64,000 bases of DNA from Prochlorococcus sp. AG-347-I21 (GCA_003279055.1 QCBP01000002.1:62001-126000), one strand, 5' to 3'. Counted from the stretch's first letter, positions 29,442-39,909 are shown. Notes: a model not told the origin generated them from the sequence alone. Numbers and translations: made by a program.

Positions 29442-30236
29442 TTATGCCTTTCTTCCGTAAAGCTCCCCAATTATTTTTACATCAAGTGGATCCTTTGAAC
29501 CCATATCTGTATCTGAAGGTTGGATTGCCTCAAAAGTACCAGCAAATTCGTCTGTGTCAGAATCTACATTGTTGATTGAAAGAGTAATAACGCCAGTACC
29601 GTTTACATCAACTTTAATATTTTCTTTTGCAAGTTCTTCGTCATCGCCTCCTAATGCAACTAAACCTTGAGCATATTCAACACCAGTATTTTTAGCTCTT
29701 GCCTTAGGATCTAGAAAGTCACCAGTTCTGTAGTTAGGTGTAAATGTTGAACCACTAATCTCAGTGCCTGGCTCAATTGATGAAGGTAAATCAGCTGTAA
29801 GATCTTTTGCTGAGAATGCAAATGGCACCTCTAAACCACCAGGAGTTAATACAGTAATAAGTTGAAAATCAATACCACCCTTTTCACTGAAAGTTCCTGA
29901 ATCTATATCTCCATAAACTTCTGTCACTGTGGTGTTATTTCTAGGACTAATAATTTTTGTAGAAACAAATTCTGCAGCTTTTCGTTTTGTCCCGGGCACT
30001 TTTACATAAACTTCTGTTGGATGCATGCATATTCCTTTAAGGCTATCTCCATTCCCTAGGGATATTGATCCGACAAGAGATGAGTCTAATGTAGGGCAAT
30101 CATTAGCTTTTCCTGTGTTAACAACATCTGTAAATTGTGCATTTCCTCTTTCAGAAAAAGCAAATGTTTTAACAGGTACGAAAGCAAAAGTTATACAAAT
30201 TGAAATAACAAAAGCTAAGAAAGAACGAATTCTCAT
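29442..30236 (-). CDS. psbO: PSII oxygen-evolving complex protein PsbO
   Basis: Lumenal manganese-stabilising protein. From the ATG at 30236 the product has a clean signal peptide (MRIRSFLAFVISICITFAF then a cleavage region near VKTFAFS); the frame continues upstream to an ATG at 30281 that would put a polar tail before the signal sequence, so I prefer the later start. Mature part: FTDVVNTGKANDCPTLD with one Cys of the conserved disulfide and LKGICMHP with the other, and GDFLDPKARAKNTGVEYAQG. About 264 residues, usual length. Confidence 0.96.
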   Translation of the reverse strand: MRIRSFLAFVISICITFAFVPVKTFAFSERGNAQFTDVVNTGKANDCPTLDSSLVGSISLGNGDSLKGICMHPTEVYVKVPGTKRKAAEFVSTKIISPRNNTTVTEVYGDIDSGTFSEKGGIDFQLITVLTPGGLEVPFAFSAKDLTADLPSSIEPGTEISGSTFTPNYRTGDFLDPKARAKNTGVEYAQGLVALGGDDEELAKENIKVDVNGTGVITLSINNVDSDTDEFAGTFEAIQPSDTDMGSKDPLDVKIIGELYGRKA

Positions 30237-30452
30237 AATTAAAGTTGCAGTAAAGTTCTGTGACGATAGATTAAAGGTCATCTAATAAGTTCAGTACGGA
30301 TATTACAAGGGAAAGGACCATAAAAGATAGGACTATTAAATCCTCGAAACAACCCGTAGCTTTTTAGATTTTAAAAAACTGGAATTATTTTAAGCTATCG
30401 CATTATTTTTAATGATTAAGATTACAAAAAAATACAAATTAAAAAATTTTTT

Positions 30453-31709
30453 TTATTTTTTTAATGAAATAATTTGGGTTATTAATTTATTTGCTAAATC
30501 AATTTTTGATGTTTTGTTAATGTAGTGTTCCATATTATTAGTATCGAATAACCAACCTTCATTTTGTGCCAAAAAGCCAAATCCTTGGTCTTCAATATCA
30601 ATTGGATTTGCGAATAGATAATCACAACCCTTTTGGATAATCTTTTCTTTAATTGTCATTCGCGCTTCTTCGATAGATCCTGTAAAAGCACAAAAGCCTA
30701 CAAAAACTTGGTTATCTTTTTTTGATTTACTAATTGTTTTTAAAATATCTGGCACTAGCTCAAAGTTTTGATTCAAATGAGCATTAATTTGATTTTTTGG
30801 AATTTTAGCTGAAGTATCAGAGTTTATTTTGAAATCAGATACTGCTGCATTCATGAAAAAATAATCACAATTTGATATTTCATTATTAAGTGCCCTAATT
30901 AAATCAACACTAGTTTCAATTTCATATCTTTTTATTCCATCAGTAAGATTCTTATCGATTTTCAGAGGGCCATGAACATATTTTACTTGTGCTCCCCTGA
31001 ACCTCGCTACTTGAGAAAGAAGTAGGCCCATTGCTCCAGAACTTTTGTTGGTAATATGTCTTGCCGCGTCAATTTTCTCTGAGGTACACCCTCCAGTTAT
31101 TAAAATTTTTTTATTAAGTAAATCTTTGCGATATTCATTTTGTTTATGTAAAGCTATAAATTCAAGAGCTAATTGGATTAGATCATTGGGAGGCATCTTA
31201 CCGATGCCAATAGCATCGCATGCTAAGAGGCCTTCACTTGGTTGTAAAGACAAAACATTTTCGTAATTCTGTAAATTCTCATAATTTTTTTGGACAGCTT
31301 TATTTAGCCACATTTGTGTATTCATTGCTGGTGCAACAATAATTGGCTTTACATTTGCTATTAAGATGCTTGGGATCAATCCCTGGGCATTTCCAGTTAC
31401 CCATTTTGCTAATGTTGTCGCTGTTAAAGGGGCGATGATTAAAATATCAGCCCAATTACTTAGTTCTATGTGAAGAGGTGTTGATTGACCATCAGCCCAT
31501 TGGTCATTTTCTAAAATGCACGGGTTTCTACTTAAAATAGATAGAGAAAGCGGCTTTATTAATTTTTCTGCATTTTTTGATAAAACGCATCTTATTTCAT
31601 AATTTTCTTTCGCTAATTGGCTAACTAATAATGGAACTCTTACAGCTGCAATACTTCCAGTTATTAATAAAAGAACCTTTATTTTGGAGTCCTTAATATT
31701 AGTTTTCAT
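30453..31709 (-). CDS. coaBC: Bifunctional phosphopantothenoylcysteine decarboxylase/synthetase
   Basis: Makes 4'-phosphopantetheine for coenzyme A. 418 residues. N-terminal flavoprotein domain (CoaC, 1 to about 185) with LLITGSIAAVRVPLLVSQL and the PAMNTQMW motif; C-terminal CoaB domain with LITGGCTSEKIDAARHITN and VFVGFCAFTG near the end. Its start overlaps the end of the DUF2555 gene by about 11 bp, so the two are probably co-translated. Confidence 0.96.
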   Translation of the reverse strand: MKTNIKDSKIKVLLLITGSIAAVRVPLLVSQLAKENYEIRCVLSKNAEKLIKPLSLSILSRNPCILENDQWADGQSTPLHIELSNWADILIIAPLTATTLAKWVTGNAQGLIPSILIANVKPIIVAPAMNTQMWLNKAVQKNYENLQNYENVLSLQPSEGLLACDAIGIGKMPPNDLIQLALEFIALHKQNEYRKDLLNKKILITGGCTSEKIDAARHITNKSSGAMGLLLSQVARFRGAQVKYVHGPLKIDKNLTDGIKRYEIETSVDLIRALNNEISNCDYFFMNAAVSDFKINSDTSAKIPKNQINAHLNQNFELVPDILKTISKSKKDNQVFVGFCAFTGSIEEARMTIKEKIIQKGCDYLFANPIDIEDQGFGFLAQNEGWLFDTNNMEHYINKTSKIDLANKLITQIISLKK

Positions 31710-31920
31710 CGAAAGGTTCCTGATCGAGCAGATGGGTATAATTTGTCGTTAATTCAGGCCTATTTATTGCAAGAGACCTCAGTAAGTGCCAGTCTTTTAA
31801 ACCATCAAATGGAGTATTATAATTATCTTCCTCTAGCCTTTTAGCGAGCTCAAAAGTCATTTCTTCATCAAAAGAATTTACTAGTTCCTCACTTATTTTA
31901 TTTTCAGAAATGAATTTCAT
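31699..31920 (-). CDS. DUF2555 cyanobacterial small protein
   Basis: About 73 residues from ATG at 31920; a TTG at 31935 would add five residues but ATG is preferred. The core LAKRLEEDNYNTPFDGLKDWHLLRSLAINRPELTTNYTHLLDQEPFDE matches the DUF2555 family pattern as I remember it. Acidic, soluble, function unknown. It overlaps the start of coaBC. Confidence 0.82.
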   Translation of the reverse strand: MKFISENKISEELVNSFDEEMTFELAKRLEEDNYNTPFDGLKDWHLLRSLAINRPELTTNYTHLLDQEPFDEN

Positions 31921-32138
31921 ATTGAGTAAAGTCAATATACTCTAATAATAAAGCCTCAAGTAATTATTTAAAATTGATATAAGAATTAAGTACATATTTC
32001 CAAGGATATGATAATTTTCAATTTTCATATCTTTTTAAATTGTTTCTAAGTCATTTATCTTCATTCTCAGTCATAAATCTGCAAACTCTCCTTTTCAAAA
32101 ATATTCTTTCTTAAAATAGTAATGTCAAAATTTATATC

Positions 32139-32339
32139 ATGTCGCAAACCAAAAGAGAGCAAGTTATTAGTCACATACGCTATTTAAGGCAAGAGCTCAG
32201 AGAAATGCATTTAGGAATAAAACAAGATGACCTTTTCCCTGAGCCAGGCGAATTAAGAGGGTTAATGGCTCAGTTGGAAGCATTACTTGAATTAATAGAA
32301 GGAAATACTAAAATTCAATCAAACTCTGAAGCGGCTTAG
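32139..32339 (+). CDS. Conserved small hypothetical protein
   Basis: 66 residues, predicted helical and soluble: a basic first half (KREQVISHIRYLRQELREMH), then FPEPGELRGLMAQLEALLELIEG. Likely a marine cyanobacterial family, but I do not recognise a named domain. It ends 11 bp before the Ycf20 gene on the same strand, suggesting co-transcription. Confidence 0.75.
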   Translation: MSQTKREQVISHIRYLRQELREMHLGIKQDDLFPEPGELRGLMAQLEALLELIEGNTKIQSNSEAA

Positions 32340-32350
32340 TTTAATGCAAA

Positions 32351-32692
32351 ATGGTTTTTAAACCTCAAAAGACAAAATTTCAGCTTAAGATTGTGGAAAA
32401 TATTCAGACATTAAGTATTTGGGCTAGTAATCCATGGCGAAGATATTCAATAGCATTGATTACACTTTTAATTGGATACTTTTTTGGAAGTTCTCTTGGT
32501 ATGGTAAGTGCCGTTGTGGAACTCATGGATCCTGTAGCCGCTTTTTTATCAGTAGTTTTTATTGAGTTTCTTATAGTTTTGAGAAGAAATTTGAAATTTG
32601 AAAGGAAAAAGAAATTTTTAGTACTTTTATTAGATTCTTTAAGATTGGGATTATTTTATGGTTTCTTTACTGAAAGTCTTAAGTTGCTATAA
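32351..32692 (+). CDS. ycf20: Ycf20-like membrane protein (DUF565)
   Basis: 113 residues with the Ycf20/DUF565 pattern: NPWRRYSIALITLLIGYFFGSSLGM, a second hydrophobic segment (PVAAFLSVVFIEFLIVL) and the C-terminal LLDSLRLGLFYGFFTESLKLL. In cyanobacteria and plastids the family has been linked to non-photochemical quenching, but its biochemical role is not established. Convergent with pyrB, 2 bp apart. Confidence 0.88.
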   Translation: MVFKPQKTKFQLKIVENIQTLSIWASNPWRRYSIALITLLIGYFFGSSLGMVSAVVELMDPVAAFLSVVFIEFLIVLRRNLKFERKKKFLVLLLDSLRLGLFYGFFTESLKLL

Positions 32693-32694
32693 AT

Positions 32695-33711
32695 TTACTT
32701 GTTGTGTTTCTGTAATAGATAAAGCAAAGCCATTCTTATAGGGATACCATTTGCAACTTGATTATTAATTAAGCAATTAGGATATCGATCTACCACTTTG
32801 CTACTAATTTCAATATCTCTGTTAATGGGACCGGGATGTAGAATTGGAATTTCTTTATTATTTAATGATAATTTCTCTGGGGTTAAGCCATAATCCAAAC
32901 TATATGAATCAATGCTACTTAGTAAATTTTCCATCATTCTCTCTTTCTGGAGTCTTAAAACAATAATCGCATCTGCAATTTTTATTGATTCTTCCAATGA
33001 TCTAGAAATTGTTATGGAACCTCTTGATTTAACAGGATCTTCTGTTTGATTTGGCGCGGCGGTTTTAAAAAAATTGATAAATTCATCAGGTATTAATGTC
33101 TTAGGACCACATAAGATTATATCGGCGCCGAATGCACTCAAAGCCCAAAGATTAGATCTGGCAACCCTTGAATGATTAACGTCTCCAATTATTAAAATCT
33201 TTTTGGAATTTAAAACCTCTGGATTCAGTGTTTTTTTCGAAAAGAATTTTATTAATGTATAGATATCAAGCAATCCTTGACTAGGGTGGCTATGTAATCC
33301 ATCTCCAGCATTAAGAACCGAAGTCTTGGAATTTATTTCATCAAGTTTTTTAGCTATCTCAAAGGTTATGTAACTTGATGAATGTCTGATAACTAATGTA
33401 TCAGCCCCCATAGCAGAGTAAGTTATGGCGGTATCAATTATTGTTTCGCCTTTTGTTAAAGAACTAGAGGATGGAGCAAACGTTTGGACATCAGCAGAAA
33501 GTCTTTTTGCTGCAAGTTCAAAACTATTTTTTGTTCTTGTACTAGGTTCAAAAAATAAAGACGTTACTAAAGTCCCTTGTAGGGCCGGTATCTTTTTCGT
33601 ACCTGCATTCTTTAGTGCATCAAATCTATCAGCTAATTCAAATACTGACTCATAATCTTTAATTGAAAAATTAGCTAGTGTGTGGATATGTTTATGAGGC
33701 CAAATTTGCAT
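32695..33711 (-). CDS. pyrB: Aspartate carbamoyltransferase catalytic subunit
   Basis: Carbamoyl phosphate plus aspartate to carbamoyl-aspartate. About 338 residues from the ATG at 33711 (a TTG at 33720 is the alternative). Motifs: the carbamoyl-phosphate loop [42 protein letters not shown] and [11 protein letters not shown]. No regulatory chain (pyrI) gene nearby. It lies 22 bp after mpg on the same strand. Confidence 0.97.
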   Translation of the reverse strand: MQIWPHKHIHTLANFSIKDYESVFELADRFDALKNAGTKKIPALQGTLVTSLFFEPSTRTKNSFELAAKRLSADVQTFAPSSSSLTKGETIIDTAITYSAMGADTLVIRHSSSYITFEIAKKLDEINSKTSVLNAGDGLHSHPSQGLLDIYTLIKFFSKKTLNPEVLNSKKILIIGDVNHSRVARSNLWALSAFGADIILCGPKTLIPDEFINFFKTAAPNQTEDPVKSRGSITISRSLEESIKIADAIIVLRLQKERMMENLLSSIDSYSLDYGLTPEKLSLNNKEIPILHPGPINRDIEISSKVVDRYPNCLINNQVANGIPIRMALLYLLQKHNK

Positions 33712-33732
33712 TACGTTCAAAAGATAAATGAT

Positions 33733-34314
33733 TTATTGAAATTGAGGTGTTCTGTCACCTTTTAATCTTTTACTAACACTTCTACTACTTTTAAGATACC
33801 AACGCCATTTTATATTTTTTGCCTTAGATATGCCAATTCTCGTAGTTTGAATAAGATCTTTTTCTGCTAGGGTGGACTCCCTTGGAGAAATCCATAAAGA
33901 ATTATTATTAAGAACTTCAAGTGAGTTAAATGATCTGTCTATGCCAAATGTCTTAGTAACTAAACCAGGTCCAGAAGCTATTCTTTCATTATTTTTAGGT
34001 ATAAAAACTGCCCTAATTAATACTCCACTAGCAAAATTTTCTTTATCAGTAACTATGTTCAAACAATGATGGATGCCATAAGATTTGTAAACGTAAAAAG
34101 TTCCAGGTTTGCCAAATAATGATTTGTTTGATTCAGTTTTTTTGCGGTAGCCATGACAGGCTTCTTCTTCCTGTGAATAAGCTTCAGTTTCAACAATAAC
34201 CCCTTTAACTTGATCTGTCTCATTATTTTTTATGAGGTGACAGCCTATTAAATCAGGGGCAACAAGTGTAGAGTGCCTATAAAAAAAATTTATTGGAAAT
34301 AATTCTTCTTCTAT
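33733..34314 (-). CDS. mpg: 3-methyladenine DNA glycosylase (AAG/MPG family), start codon apparently ATA
   Basis: Removes alkylated purines in base-excision repair. The first ATG/GTG/TTG in frame is a TTG at 34062, giving only 109 residues and leaving out the catalytic Glu. The frame is open and homologous well upstream: FPINFFYRHSTLVAPDLIGC, VIVETEAYSQEEEACHGYR (catalytic Glu in ETEAY), GKPGTFYVYKSYGIHHCLN. A TAA at 34320-34318 closes it, so the family-length protein (193 residues) can only begin near ATA at 34314. C-terminal motifs GVLIRAVFIP, ASGPGLVTKTFGI and TRIGISKAK are intact. Start assignment is inference; a recent start mutation is the alternative. Confidence 0.85.
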   Translation of the reverse strand: MEEELFPINFFYRHSTLVAPDLIGCHLIKNNETDQVKGVIVETEAYSQEEEACHGYRKKTESNKSLFGKPGTFYVYKSYGIHHCLNIVTDKENFASGVLIRAVFIPKNNERIASGPGLVTKTFGIDRSFNSLEVLNNNSLWISPRESTLAEKDLIQTTRIGISKAKNIKWRWYLKSSRSVSKRLKGDRTPQFQ

Positions 34315-34485
34315 TTTTTAATATTTATCTAATAACATATTTAGCCGAGAAAAATAATTAAGGCTATAGATTGATATTGATTTTCAAAAAGATGTCATTG
34401 TTTTTTTCAATTATTTGAAATTCAAAGGATATGTAAATAATTTGTTGTTAATAAACTATCATTTAATAAGAAAGATATAAAAGGT

Positions 34486-34779
34486 ATGACAAAAATAACT
34501 AAAGAGGAAGTTAAAAAAGTTGCTAATTTAGCAAGATTAGAACTTAACGAAAATGAAATTAATAATCATGCAGAACAATTAGAAAAGATATTGGACTATA
34601 TAAGACAACTTGAAAAAATTGATACTGATGATATCCCTTGTACAACGAGAGCTATAGAGGTTGTAAATGTATTTAGAAAAGACGAAAAGAAAAATTCTGA
34701 TTGCAATGAAGAACTTCTAGAACTGGGCCCATCGAGAGAAGATAATTATTTTAAAGTACCAAAAATTATCAATGAATGA
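34486..34779 (+). CDS. gatC: Aspartyl/glutamyl-tRNA amidotransferase subunit C
   Basis: Small subunit of GatCAB, which converts Glu-tRNA(Gln) to Gln-tRNA(Gln). 97 residues with the family core ITKEEVKKVANLARLELNENEI, the EKILDYIRQLEKIDTDDI helix and the conserved late Arg-Glu-Asp (GPSREDNYFKVPKI). Convergent with crtR, 5 bp from its stop. Confidence 0.95.
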   Translation: MTKITKEEVKKVANLARLELNENEINNHAEQLEKILDYIRQLEKIDTDDIPCTTRAIEVVNVFRKDEKKNSDCNEELLELGPSREDNYFKVPKIINE

Positions 34780-34784
34780 GTTAG

Positions 34785-35816
34785 TTAGTTGCTTCCAATA
34801 AATGTTTTGTTGACTATCTTTAATAAAAATTTTTTTATTTTTAGGCCTGGATATAAATTTATGATTTTTCTTATTTTTCCTCTCTTTTTGCTATGACTCC
34901 TTACACCTATTAATAAATCATAAATAAAGTTAAAAATGTCTTCTTTACTTTCAAATATCCCAACTCTTTGAGGTGAGCCTTTTTTATCTAGTAATGGCTT
35001 AGTTTTTTCATAAGCTATTTTGTATTCAAACCAAGGAATCGAAGGCCAAAGATGATGAATGAGATGGTAATTTTGTCCCATTATCAATAAATTCATAAAT
35101 TTGCTTGGATACACTCGAGAATTTATCCATTTATTTCTTGATCGAAATGGTCTATGTGGTAAATAATCAAAAAATATTCCTAACGTGACTCCCACCATTA
35201 ATGCTGGGCCGAACCATAAATTATAAATTAAATTCATAAAGTCAAATTTCAAACCTGCCAAGATAATTGTTATGAATATGGATCTTTCAATTCCCCATTG
35301 TAGTAATTCATATCTTCGCCAGAGTTTTCTTTGAAAGAAAAACACCTCATGATAAAAAAATCTTGGAGCAATTAGCCAAATTGGACCAAAAGTACTGACA
35401 ATATGATCCGGATCATTTTTGGGGTGATTTACGTGAATGTGGTGTTGTAAATGAACTCTCGTAAAAACAGGGAAGCTAAACCCTAACAGAATAGCTGAGC
35501 CATGGCCCATTGCTTGATTTATCCAAGGGACTGGATGAGCAGCTTTATGACAGGCATCATGAATAACAGTACCTTCAATATGTAAAGCTAAAAACGCTGT
35601 GGCTACAAGTAAAGGTAAAGGCCAAACACCTCTATACCATTGCCATACGCTAAGAAAAGCAAGAAAATAACCACCAAAAAATAAACCTAATGTTGGATTC
35701 CAAAAACTTGGCGGATCTACATAATTTTTAATCTCTTTTTGCCAATTAAATGTTTTTGAAGAATTAGTATTTTTTGTTGTATTTTTACTGGTTAAGTTTG
35801 AAATCGTTTCTTTTAT
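34785..35816 (-). CDS. crtR: Beta-carotene hydroxylase CrtR, start codon apparently ATA
   Basis: Membrane di-iron hydroxylase that makes zeaxanthin. From the first canonical start (ATG at 35510) the product is 241 residues and lacks the first histidine box. Upstream in the same frame lie NYVDPPSFWNPTLGLFFGGY, a membrane span, then HIEGTVIHDACHKAAH, so the true protein is longer. A TAA at 35822-35820 closes the frame and no ATG/GTG/TTG occurs before 35510; ATA at 35816 gives 343 residues, with ATT as the other non-standard option. Later boxes HLQHHIHVNH and NYHLIHHLWP are intact. Confidence 0.88.
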   Translation of the reverse strand: MKETISNLTSKNTTKNTNSSKTFNWQKEIKNYVDPPSFWNPTLGLFFGGYFLAFLSVWQWYRGVWPLPLLVATAFLALHIEGTVIHDACHKAAHPVPWINQAMGHGSAILLGFSFPVFTRVHLQHHIHVNHPKNDPDHIVSTFGPIWLIAPRFFYHEVFFFQRKLWRRYELLQWGIERSIFITIILAGLKFDFMNLIYNLWFGPALMVGVTLGIFFDYLPHRPFRSRNKWINSRVYPSKFMNLLIMGQNYHLIHHLWPSIPWFEYKIAYEKTKPLLDKKGSPQRVGIFESKEDIFNFIYDLLIGVRSHSKKRGKIRKIINLYPGLKIKKFLLKIVNKTFIGSN

Positions 35817-35972
35817 TCTTTAAATAATATAACTAATATTTTAAGATGATTGTATGCTCTAACATAAAAATTTCTTTTAAAAGATTATTAATTTAATTTT
35901 AATGTGTCAAATTAATCATCTTAAGAAAAAAAATTTTTAAAATAAACCTCTTTCAATTATTATTTTATTTGA

Positions 35973-36054
35973 GCGGTCGTGGCGGAATTGGTAGACGCGC
36001 GAGTTTTAGGTACTCGTATCTTCGGGTGTGGGAGTTCAAGTCTCCCCGACCGCA
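35973..36054 (+). tRNA. trnL: tRNA-Leu (UAG)
   Basis: Class II cloverleaf: acceptor GCGGTCG pairing CGACCGC, D-arm with GGTAGACGC, anticodon stem CGAGT/ACTCG with loop TTTAGGT (anticodon UAG), a long variable arm, T-arm GGGAGTTCAAGTCTCCC and discriminator A. CCA is not encoded. Confidence 0.97.
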
Positions 36055-36125
36055 CTTAAGGAAATTCTGATAGATAGTTTGCTTATCTATATCAACTCTT
36101 ATAATTTAATTAATTTGTAGTTTTA

Positions 36126-36560
36126 ATGAATAGTTTGATATTTTATTTGGGAACTTTTTATATTTTAGTTGGTGCAATTTTTCTAATTGTACCGATAATT
36201 TATCTTGAGCTTGGTAAACCAAAAGACTTAATAAAAGCTTTTTTAAATTTGCTAATAGGTTTGATATTAATAATTAGAAATAAAACATTAGATGAATCAT
36301 TTTTTGTAATTTTTCTTTTTGTAACAGTACTAGTTATTTTTTATCTAGTAGAGATTTTCTTATCTAGATGGTACCAATTGACAGATAACGAAAAGAAAAA
36401 ATTAACTACCTTTTTGGAGTTTAAAAATAACTTTTTGAAAATATTAGAATCTATTAATCTGGGATTTGGTGATTTTACGAAACCTTTAAATTTATTTAAT
36501 TTTGGTAGCAATAATAAAAATACAACCCAAAAAAAATGGGTAAGAAATGATAAAAAATGA
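36126..36560 (+). CDS. Membrane protein, possibly Ycf66-like
   Basis: 144 residues: three hydrophobic segments (about 5-27, 37-52, 58-78) followed by a basic, Asn/Lys-rich soluble tail. The layout (short hairpins of helices then a charged tail) recalls Ycf66-family proteins, but I see no diagnostic motif, so this is a weak guess. It lies between tRNA-Leu and ileS on the same strand. Confidence 0.55.
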   Translation: MNSLIFYLGTFYILVGAIFLIVPIIYLELGKPKDLIKAFLNLLIGLILIIRNKTLDESFFVIFLFVTVLVIFYLVEIFLSRWYQLTDNEKKKLTTFLEFKNNFLKILESINLGFGDFTKPLNLFNFGSNNKNTTQKKWVRNDKK

Positions 36561-36697
36561 TAATATAAAAGTCTGAAATCAATTGAATTTATTATTTGAA
36601 ACATCCAAAAAAAATTACAGGACAATTTCTAAAGAATATAATGAATTAGATTAATTTAAATAATTCTTTTGATCACCAATATTTCTTATATCTTCGT

Positions 36698-39604
36698 ATG
36701 AAATCTCAAAATAGCAAAGAACAAAAATCAGACTTTTCTTATAAAGAAACTTTAAATTTACTTAAAACTGACTTCTCAATGCGTGCTAACTCAGTTGTAA
36801 GAGAACCCGAGATTCAGAGTTTCTGGGCTAAAAATGATATTGATTTCCAATTAGGTTCAAGCAATTCAGGAGAAATATTTACATTACATGATGGCCCTCC
36901 TTATGCAAATGGAGCGCTTCATATGGGTCATGCCCTTAATAAAGTTTTAAAAGACATAATAAATAAGTACAAAACCTTAAGAGGATTTAGGGTTCATTTC
37001 GTACCTGGATGGGACTGTCATGGATTACCTATTGAATTAAAAGTTCTTCAGAATTTAAAATCTGATGAAAGAAAGAATCTTGACACTCTAAATTTAAGAA
37101 AAAAAGCAACAGATTATGCCCATATCCAAATTAATAATCAAAAGGAGGGTTTCAAAAGGTGGGGCATATGGGGAGATTGGAATAACCCTTACTTAACTCT
37201 TAAGAAAAGTTATGAATCTGCGCAGATTGGAGTATTTGGGAAAATGTTTTTAAATGGTTATATCTATCGAGGTCTTAAACCTGTGCATTGGAGTCCAAGT
37301 TCAAGGACTGCCCTTGCAGAAGCAGAATTAGAATACCCTGATGAACATTATTCAAAAAGTATTTATGTTGCATTAAAAATCACTAAAATACCTGAGGAAA
37401 TTTTATTAAATTTCATCCAAGAAAATCTTAATATCAAAAAAGATTTTTTTCAAAATAATTCTTTTATAACCATCTGGACCACTACTCCTTGGACAATACC
37501 TGCAAATGAAGCCGTTGCAGTCAATCCAAAAATAAAGTACGTGTTTGCTATCGATGAAGATAAGCGAATTTACCTTTTTGCTAAGGATTTATCTTCTGAA
37601 ATAAGTAAGAAATTTAATAAACATTTTAAAGTGCTTTTAGAGTTTAAAGGCTCCAAATTAGAAAATATTGAATATCAACATCCCTCTAAGAATAAAAATT
37701 GCAGAATTTTAATTGGAGAAGATTATATTACTACAGAATCAGGGACTGGAATCGTTCATACTGCCCCTGGTCATGGGATAGATGATTTTAATGTGGGACA
37801 AAAATATGATTTACCTATAACATGTGTAGTTGATGAAAAAGGTAACTTAAATGAACATTCTGGTCAATTCGAAGGATCAAATGTTCTGAAAGATGCAAAT
37901 GATTTAGTTATTGAACATTTAAAAGAAAATAATTTGCTTCTATTACAAGAAAATTATAAGCATAGATATCCGTATGATTGGAGAACAAAAAAACCAACTA
38001 TTTTTAGGGCAACAGAACAATGGTTTGCATCTGTTAATGGCTTTAGATCATCTGCATTAAAGGCAATCGAGGATGTTGAATGGATGCCAGATACTGGAAA
38101 GAAAAGAATTTATTCTATGGTTGTTGGTAGAGGAGATTGGTGTATTTCTAGACAAAGGTCCTGGGGAGTCCCTATTCCAGTTTTTTATAAAAAAAATGGC
38201 AATGACATTCTCCTTAACAAAGAGATAATTAATCATATTCAAGAACTTTTTAGTGAACATGGAGCAGATATTTGGTGGGATTGGGATGTTAAGAATCTTT
38301 TGCCAGAAAATTATGCAAAAGAATCGGATCTATGGAAAAAAGGAACAGATACAATGGATGTTTGGTTCGATTCAGGATCTAGTTGGGCAGCAGTATGTGA
38401 ACTAAGAAGTGAATTAAAGTATCCTGCAGATCTTTATTTAGAGGGCTCAGATCAACATCGAGGATGGTTCCAGTCTTCTTTGCTAACATCTGTTGCAGTC
38501 AATAATAAACCTCCATACAAGAAAGTTTTAACTCATGGTTTTGCACTTGATGAAAACGGAAGAAAAATGAGCAAATCTTTAGGAAATGTTGTTGATCCAA
38601 ATATAATTATTAATGGAGGTAATAATAAAAAAACTAATCCTGCTTATGGTGCTGATGTTTTAAGGCTTTGGGTAAGCTCAGTAGATTATTCAGTAGATGT
38701 TCCAATTGGTTCAAATATACTCAAGCAACTTTCAGACGTTTATAGAAAAGTTCGCAATACTGCAAGATATCTTCTAGGTAATATTCATGATTATGATCCT
38801 AATTTTGATAGTTTTGAAATTGATCAATTGCCTCTCTTAGATCAATGGATGTTAGGTAGATTAGTTGAGGTTACAGATCAAATATCAAAAGCCTATGAAA
38901 ATTATGAATTTTCAAAATTTTTCCAAATTTTGCAAAGTTTTTGCGTTGTAGATCTATCAAATTTTTATTTAGATATTGCGAAGGATAGGTTATATGTAAG
39001 TTCTAAATCACAATTTAGGAGAAGATCTTGTCAGTTCGTTATGTCAAAAGTTGTTGAAAATTTAGCTGTACTTATTTCTCCAGTGCTTTGTCACATGGCT
39101 GAAGATATTTGGCAAAATATTCCATATTCAACTAAAGAAAAATCAGTCTTTCAAAGAGGATGGCCAATATTTTCGAAGTCATGGAAAAATCAAATACTTA
39201 ATGAGCACATTGCAAATTTAAGAAATTTGAGAGTTGAAATTAATAAGGCTATAGAAGGATGTAGGAACAAACAAATAATTGGAGCAGCTTTGGAAACTGA
39301 AGTTAATTATTTACCTGAAGATAAAGCTCTAAAAGATTCACTTACCTGGCTAGAAGAATTTGGCAATCAAGATGTAGATTTATTTAGGGATTGGCTTATA
39401 GTATCAAACTTCAAAGTGGTATCTGATTTGGCGGATAATTCTCTGATTATTGATAACAATGCACTTGGTAAAATTCAAATAAATAAAGCTCAAGGTCAAA
39501 AATGTGATAGATGTTGGCATTATCAAAAAGAAACTTTTAATGGAATCCAAAATACAAAATTATGCAAAAGATGTTCAAATATTATTAATCTTGAATTTCT
39601 TTAG
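36698..39604 (+). CDS. ileS: Isoleucyl-tRNA synthetase
   Basis: 968-residue class I synthetase. HIGH motif as HMGH ([11 protein letters not shown] near residue 73), CP1 editing domain ([26 protein letters not shown]), KMSKS near 623 ([10 protein letters not shown]), anticodon-binding domain, and a C-terminal zinc finger (CDRCWHY and CKRCSN) as in bacterial type I IleRS. The stop overlaps the convergent gene at 39601 by 4 bp. Confidence 0.98.
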   Translation: MKSQNSKEQKSDFSYKETLNLLKTDFSMRANSVVREPEIQSFWAKNDIDFQLGSSNSGEIFTLHDGPPYANGALHMGHALNKVLKDIINKYKTLRGFRVHFVPGWDCHGLPIELKVLQNLKSDERKNLDTLNLRKKATDYAHIQINNQKEGFKRWGIWGDWNNPYLTLKKSYESAQIGVFGKMFLNGYIYRGLKPVHWSPSSRTALAEAELEYPDEHYSKSIYVALKITKIPEEILLNFIQENLNIKKDFFQNNSFITIWTTTPWTIPANEAVAVNPKIKYVFAIDEDKRIYLFAKDLSSEISKKFNKHFKVLLEFKGSKLENIEYQHPSKNKNCRILIGEDYITTESGTGIVHTAPGHGIDDFNVGQKYDLPITCVVDEKGNLNEHSGQFEGSNVLKDANDLVIEHLKENNLLLLQENYKHRYPYDWRTKKPTIFRATEQWFASVNGFRSSALKAIEDVEWMPDTGKKRIYSMVVGRGDWCISRQRSWGVPIPVFYKKNGNDILLNKEIINHIQELFSEHGADIWWDWDVKNLLPENYAKESDLWKKGTDTMDVWFDSGSSWAAVCELRSELKYPADLYLEGSDQHRGWFQSSLLTSVAVNNKPPYKKVLTHGFALDENGRKMSKSLGNVVDPNIIINGGNNKKTNPAYGADVLRLWVSSVDYSVDVPIGSNILKQLSDVYRKVRNTARYLLGNIHDYDPNFDSFEIDQLPLLDQWMLGRLVEVTDQISKAYENYEFSKFFQILQSFCVVDLSNFYLDIAKDRLYVSSKSQFRRRSCQFVMSKVVENLAVLISPVLCHMAEDIWQNIPYSTKEKSVFQRGWPIFSKSWKNQILNEHIANLRNLRVEINKAIEGCRNKQIIGAALETEVNYLPEDKALKDSLTWLEEFGNQDVDLFRDWLIVSNFKVVSDLADNSLIIDNNALGKIQINKAQGQKCDRCWHYQKETFNGIQNTKLCKRCSNIINLEFL

Positions 39605-39909
39605 ACCCAGTTTTTTTGGTTCAAAAAGAAAACTAAGTTTTGATTTTCTCTTATAAGATTTTCTTCGGTTTCTGTTAACGGTGCTTTATAAAGTTTAAAG
39701 TTTGTAATTATATAAGTAAGTGCTATTATTTTTTTTTCTGAATCTATTTCAATTGGATGAGTTGTTGAGCTACTATAACCTCTGAAAATAATTATTTCTA
39801 ATTGTTCTTGTTGATTTTCTTTTAGAATGAATCCCTCTAATTTCAGTATCCTATCAGGTATCTCGGAACTTATTTTTTCAAGACTATTTATTAAATCAAT
39901 TTTTGCCAT
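39601..39909 (-). CDS. Conserved hypothetical protein with FRGxSSSTTHP motif
   Basis: About 102 residues from the ATG at 39909; an ATG at 39936 adds nine residues but deepens the overlap with the upstream gene. A beta-rich core contains [19 protein letters not shown], a motif I associate with a small family shared by cyanobacteria and plastids (DUF7734-like). Function unknown. It overlaps the 207-residue membrane gene upstream by about 14 bp, so translational coupling is likely. Confidence 0.72.
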   Translation of the reverse strand: MAKIDLINSLEKISSEIPDRILKLEGFILKENQQEQLEIIIFRGYSSSTTHPIEIDSEKKIIALTYIITNFKLYKAPLTETEENLIRENQNLVFFLNQKNWV

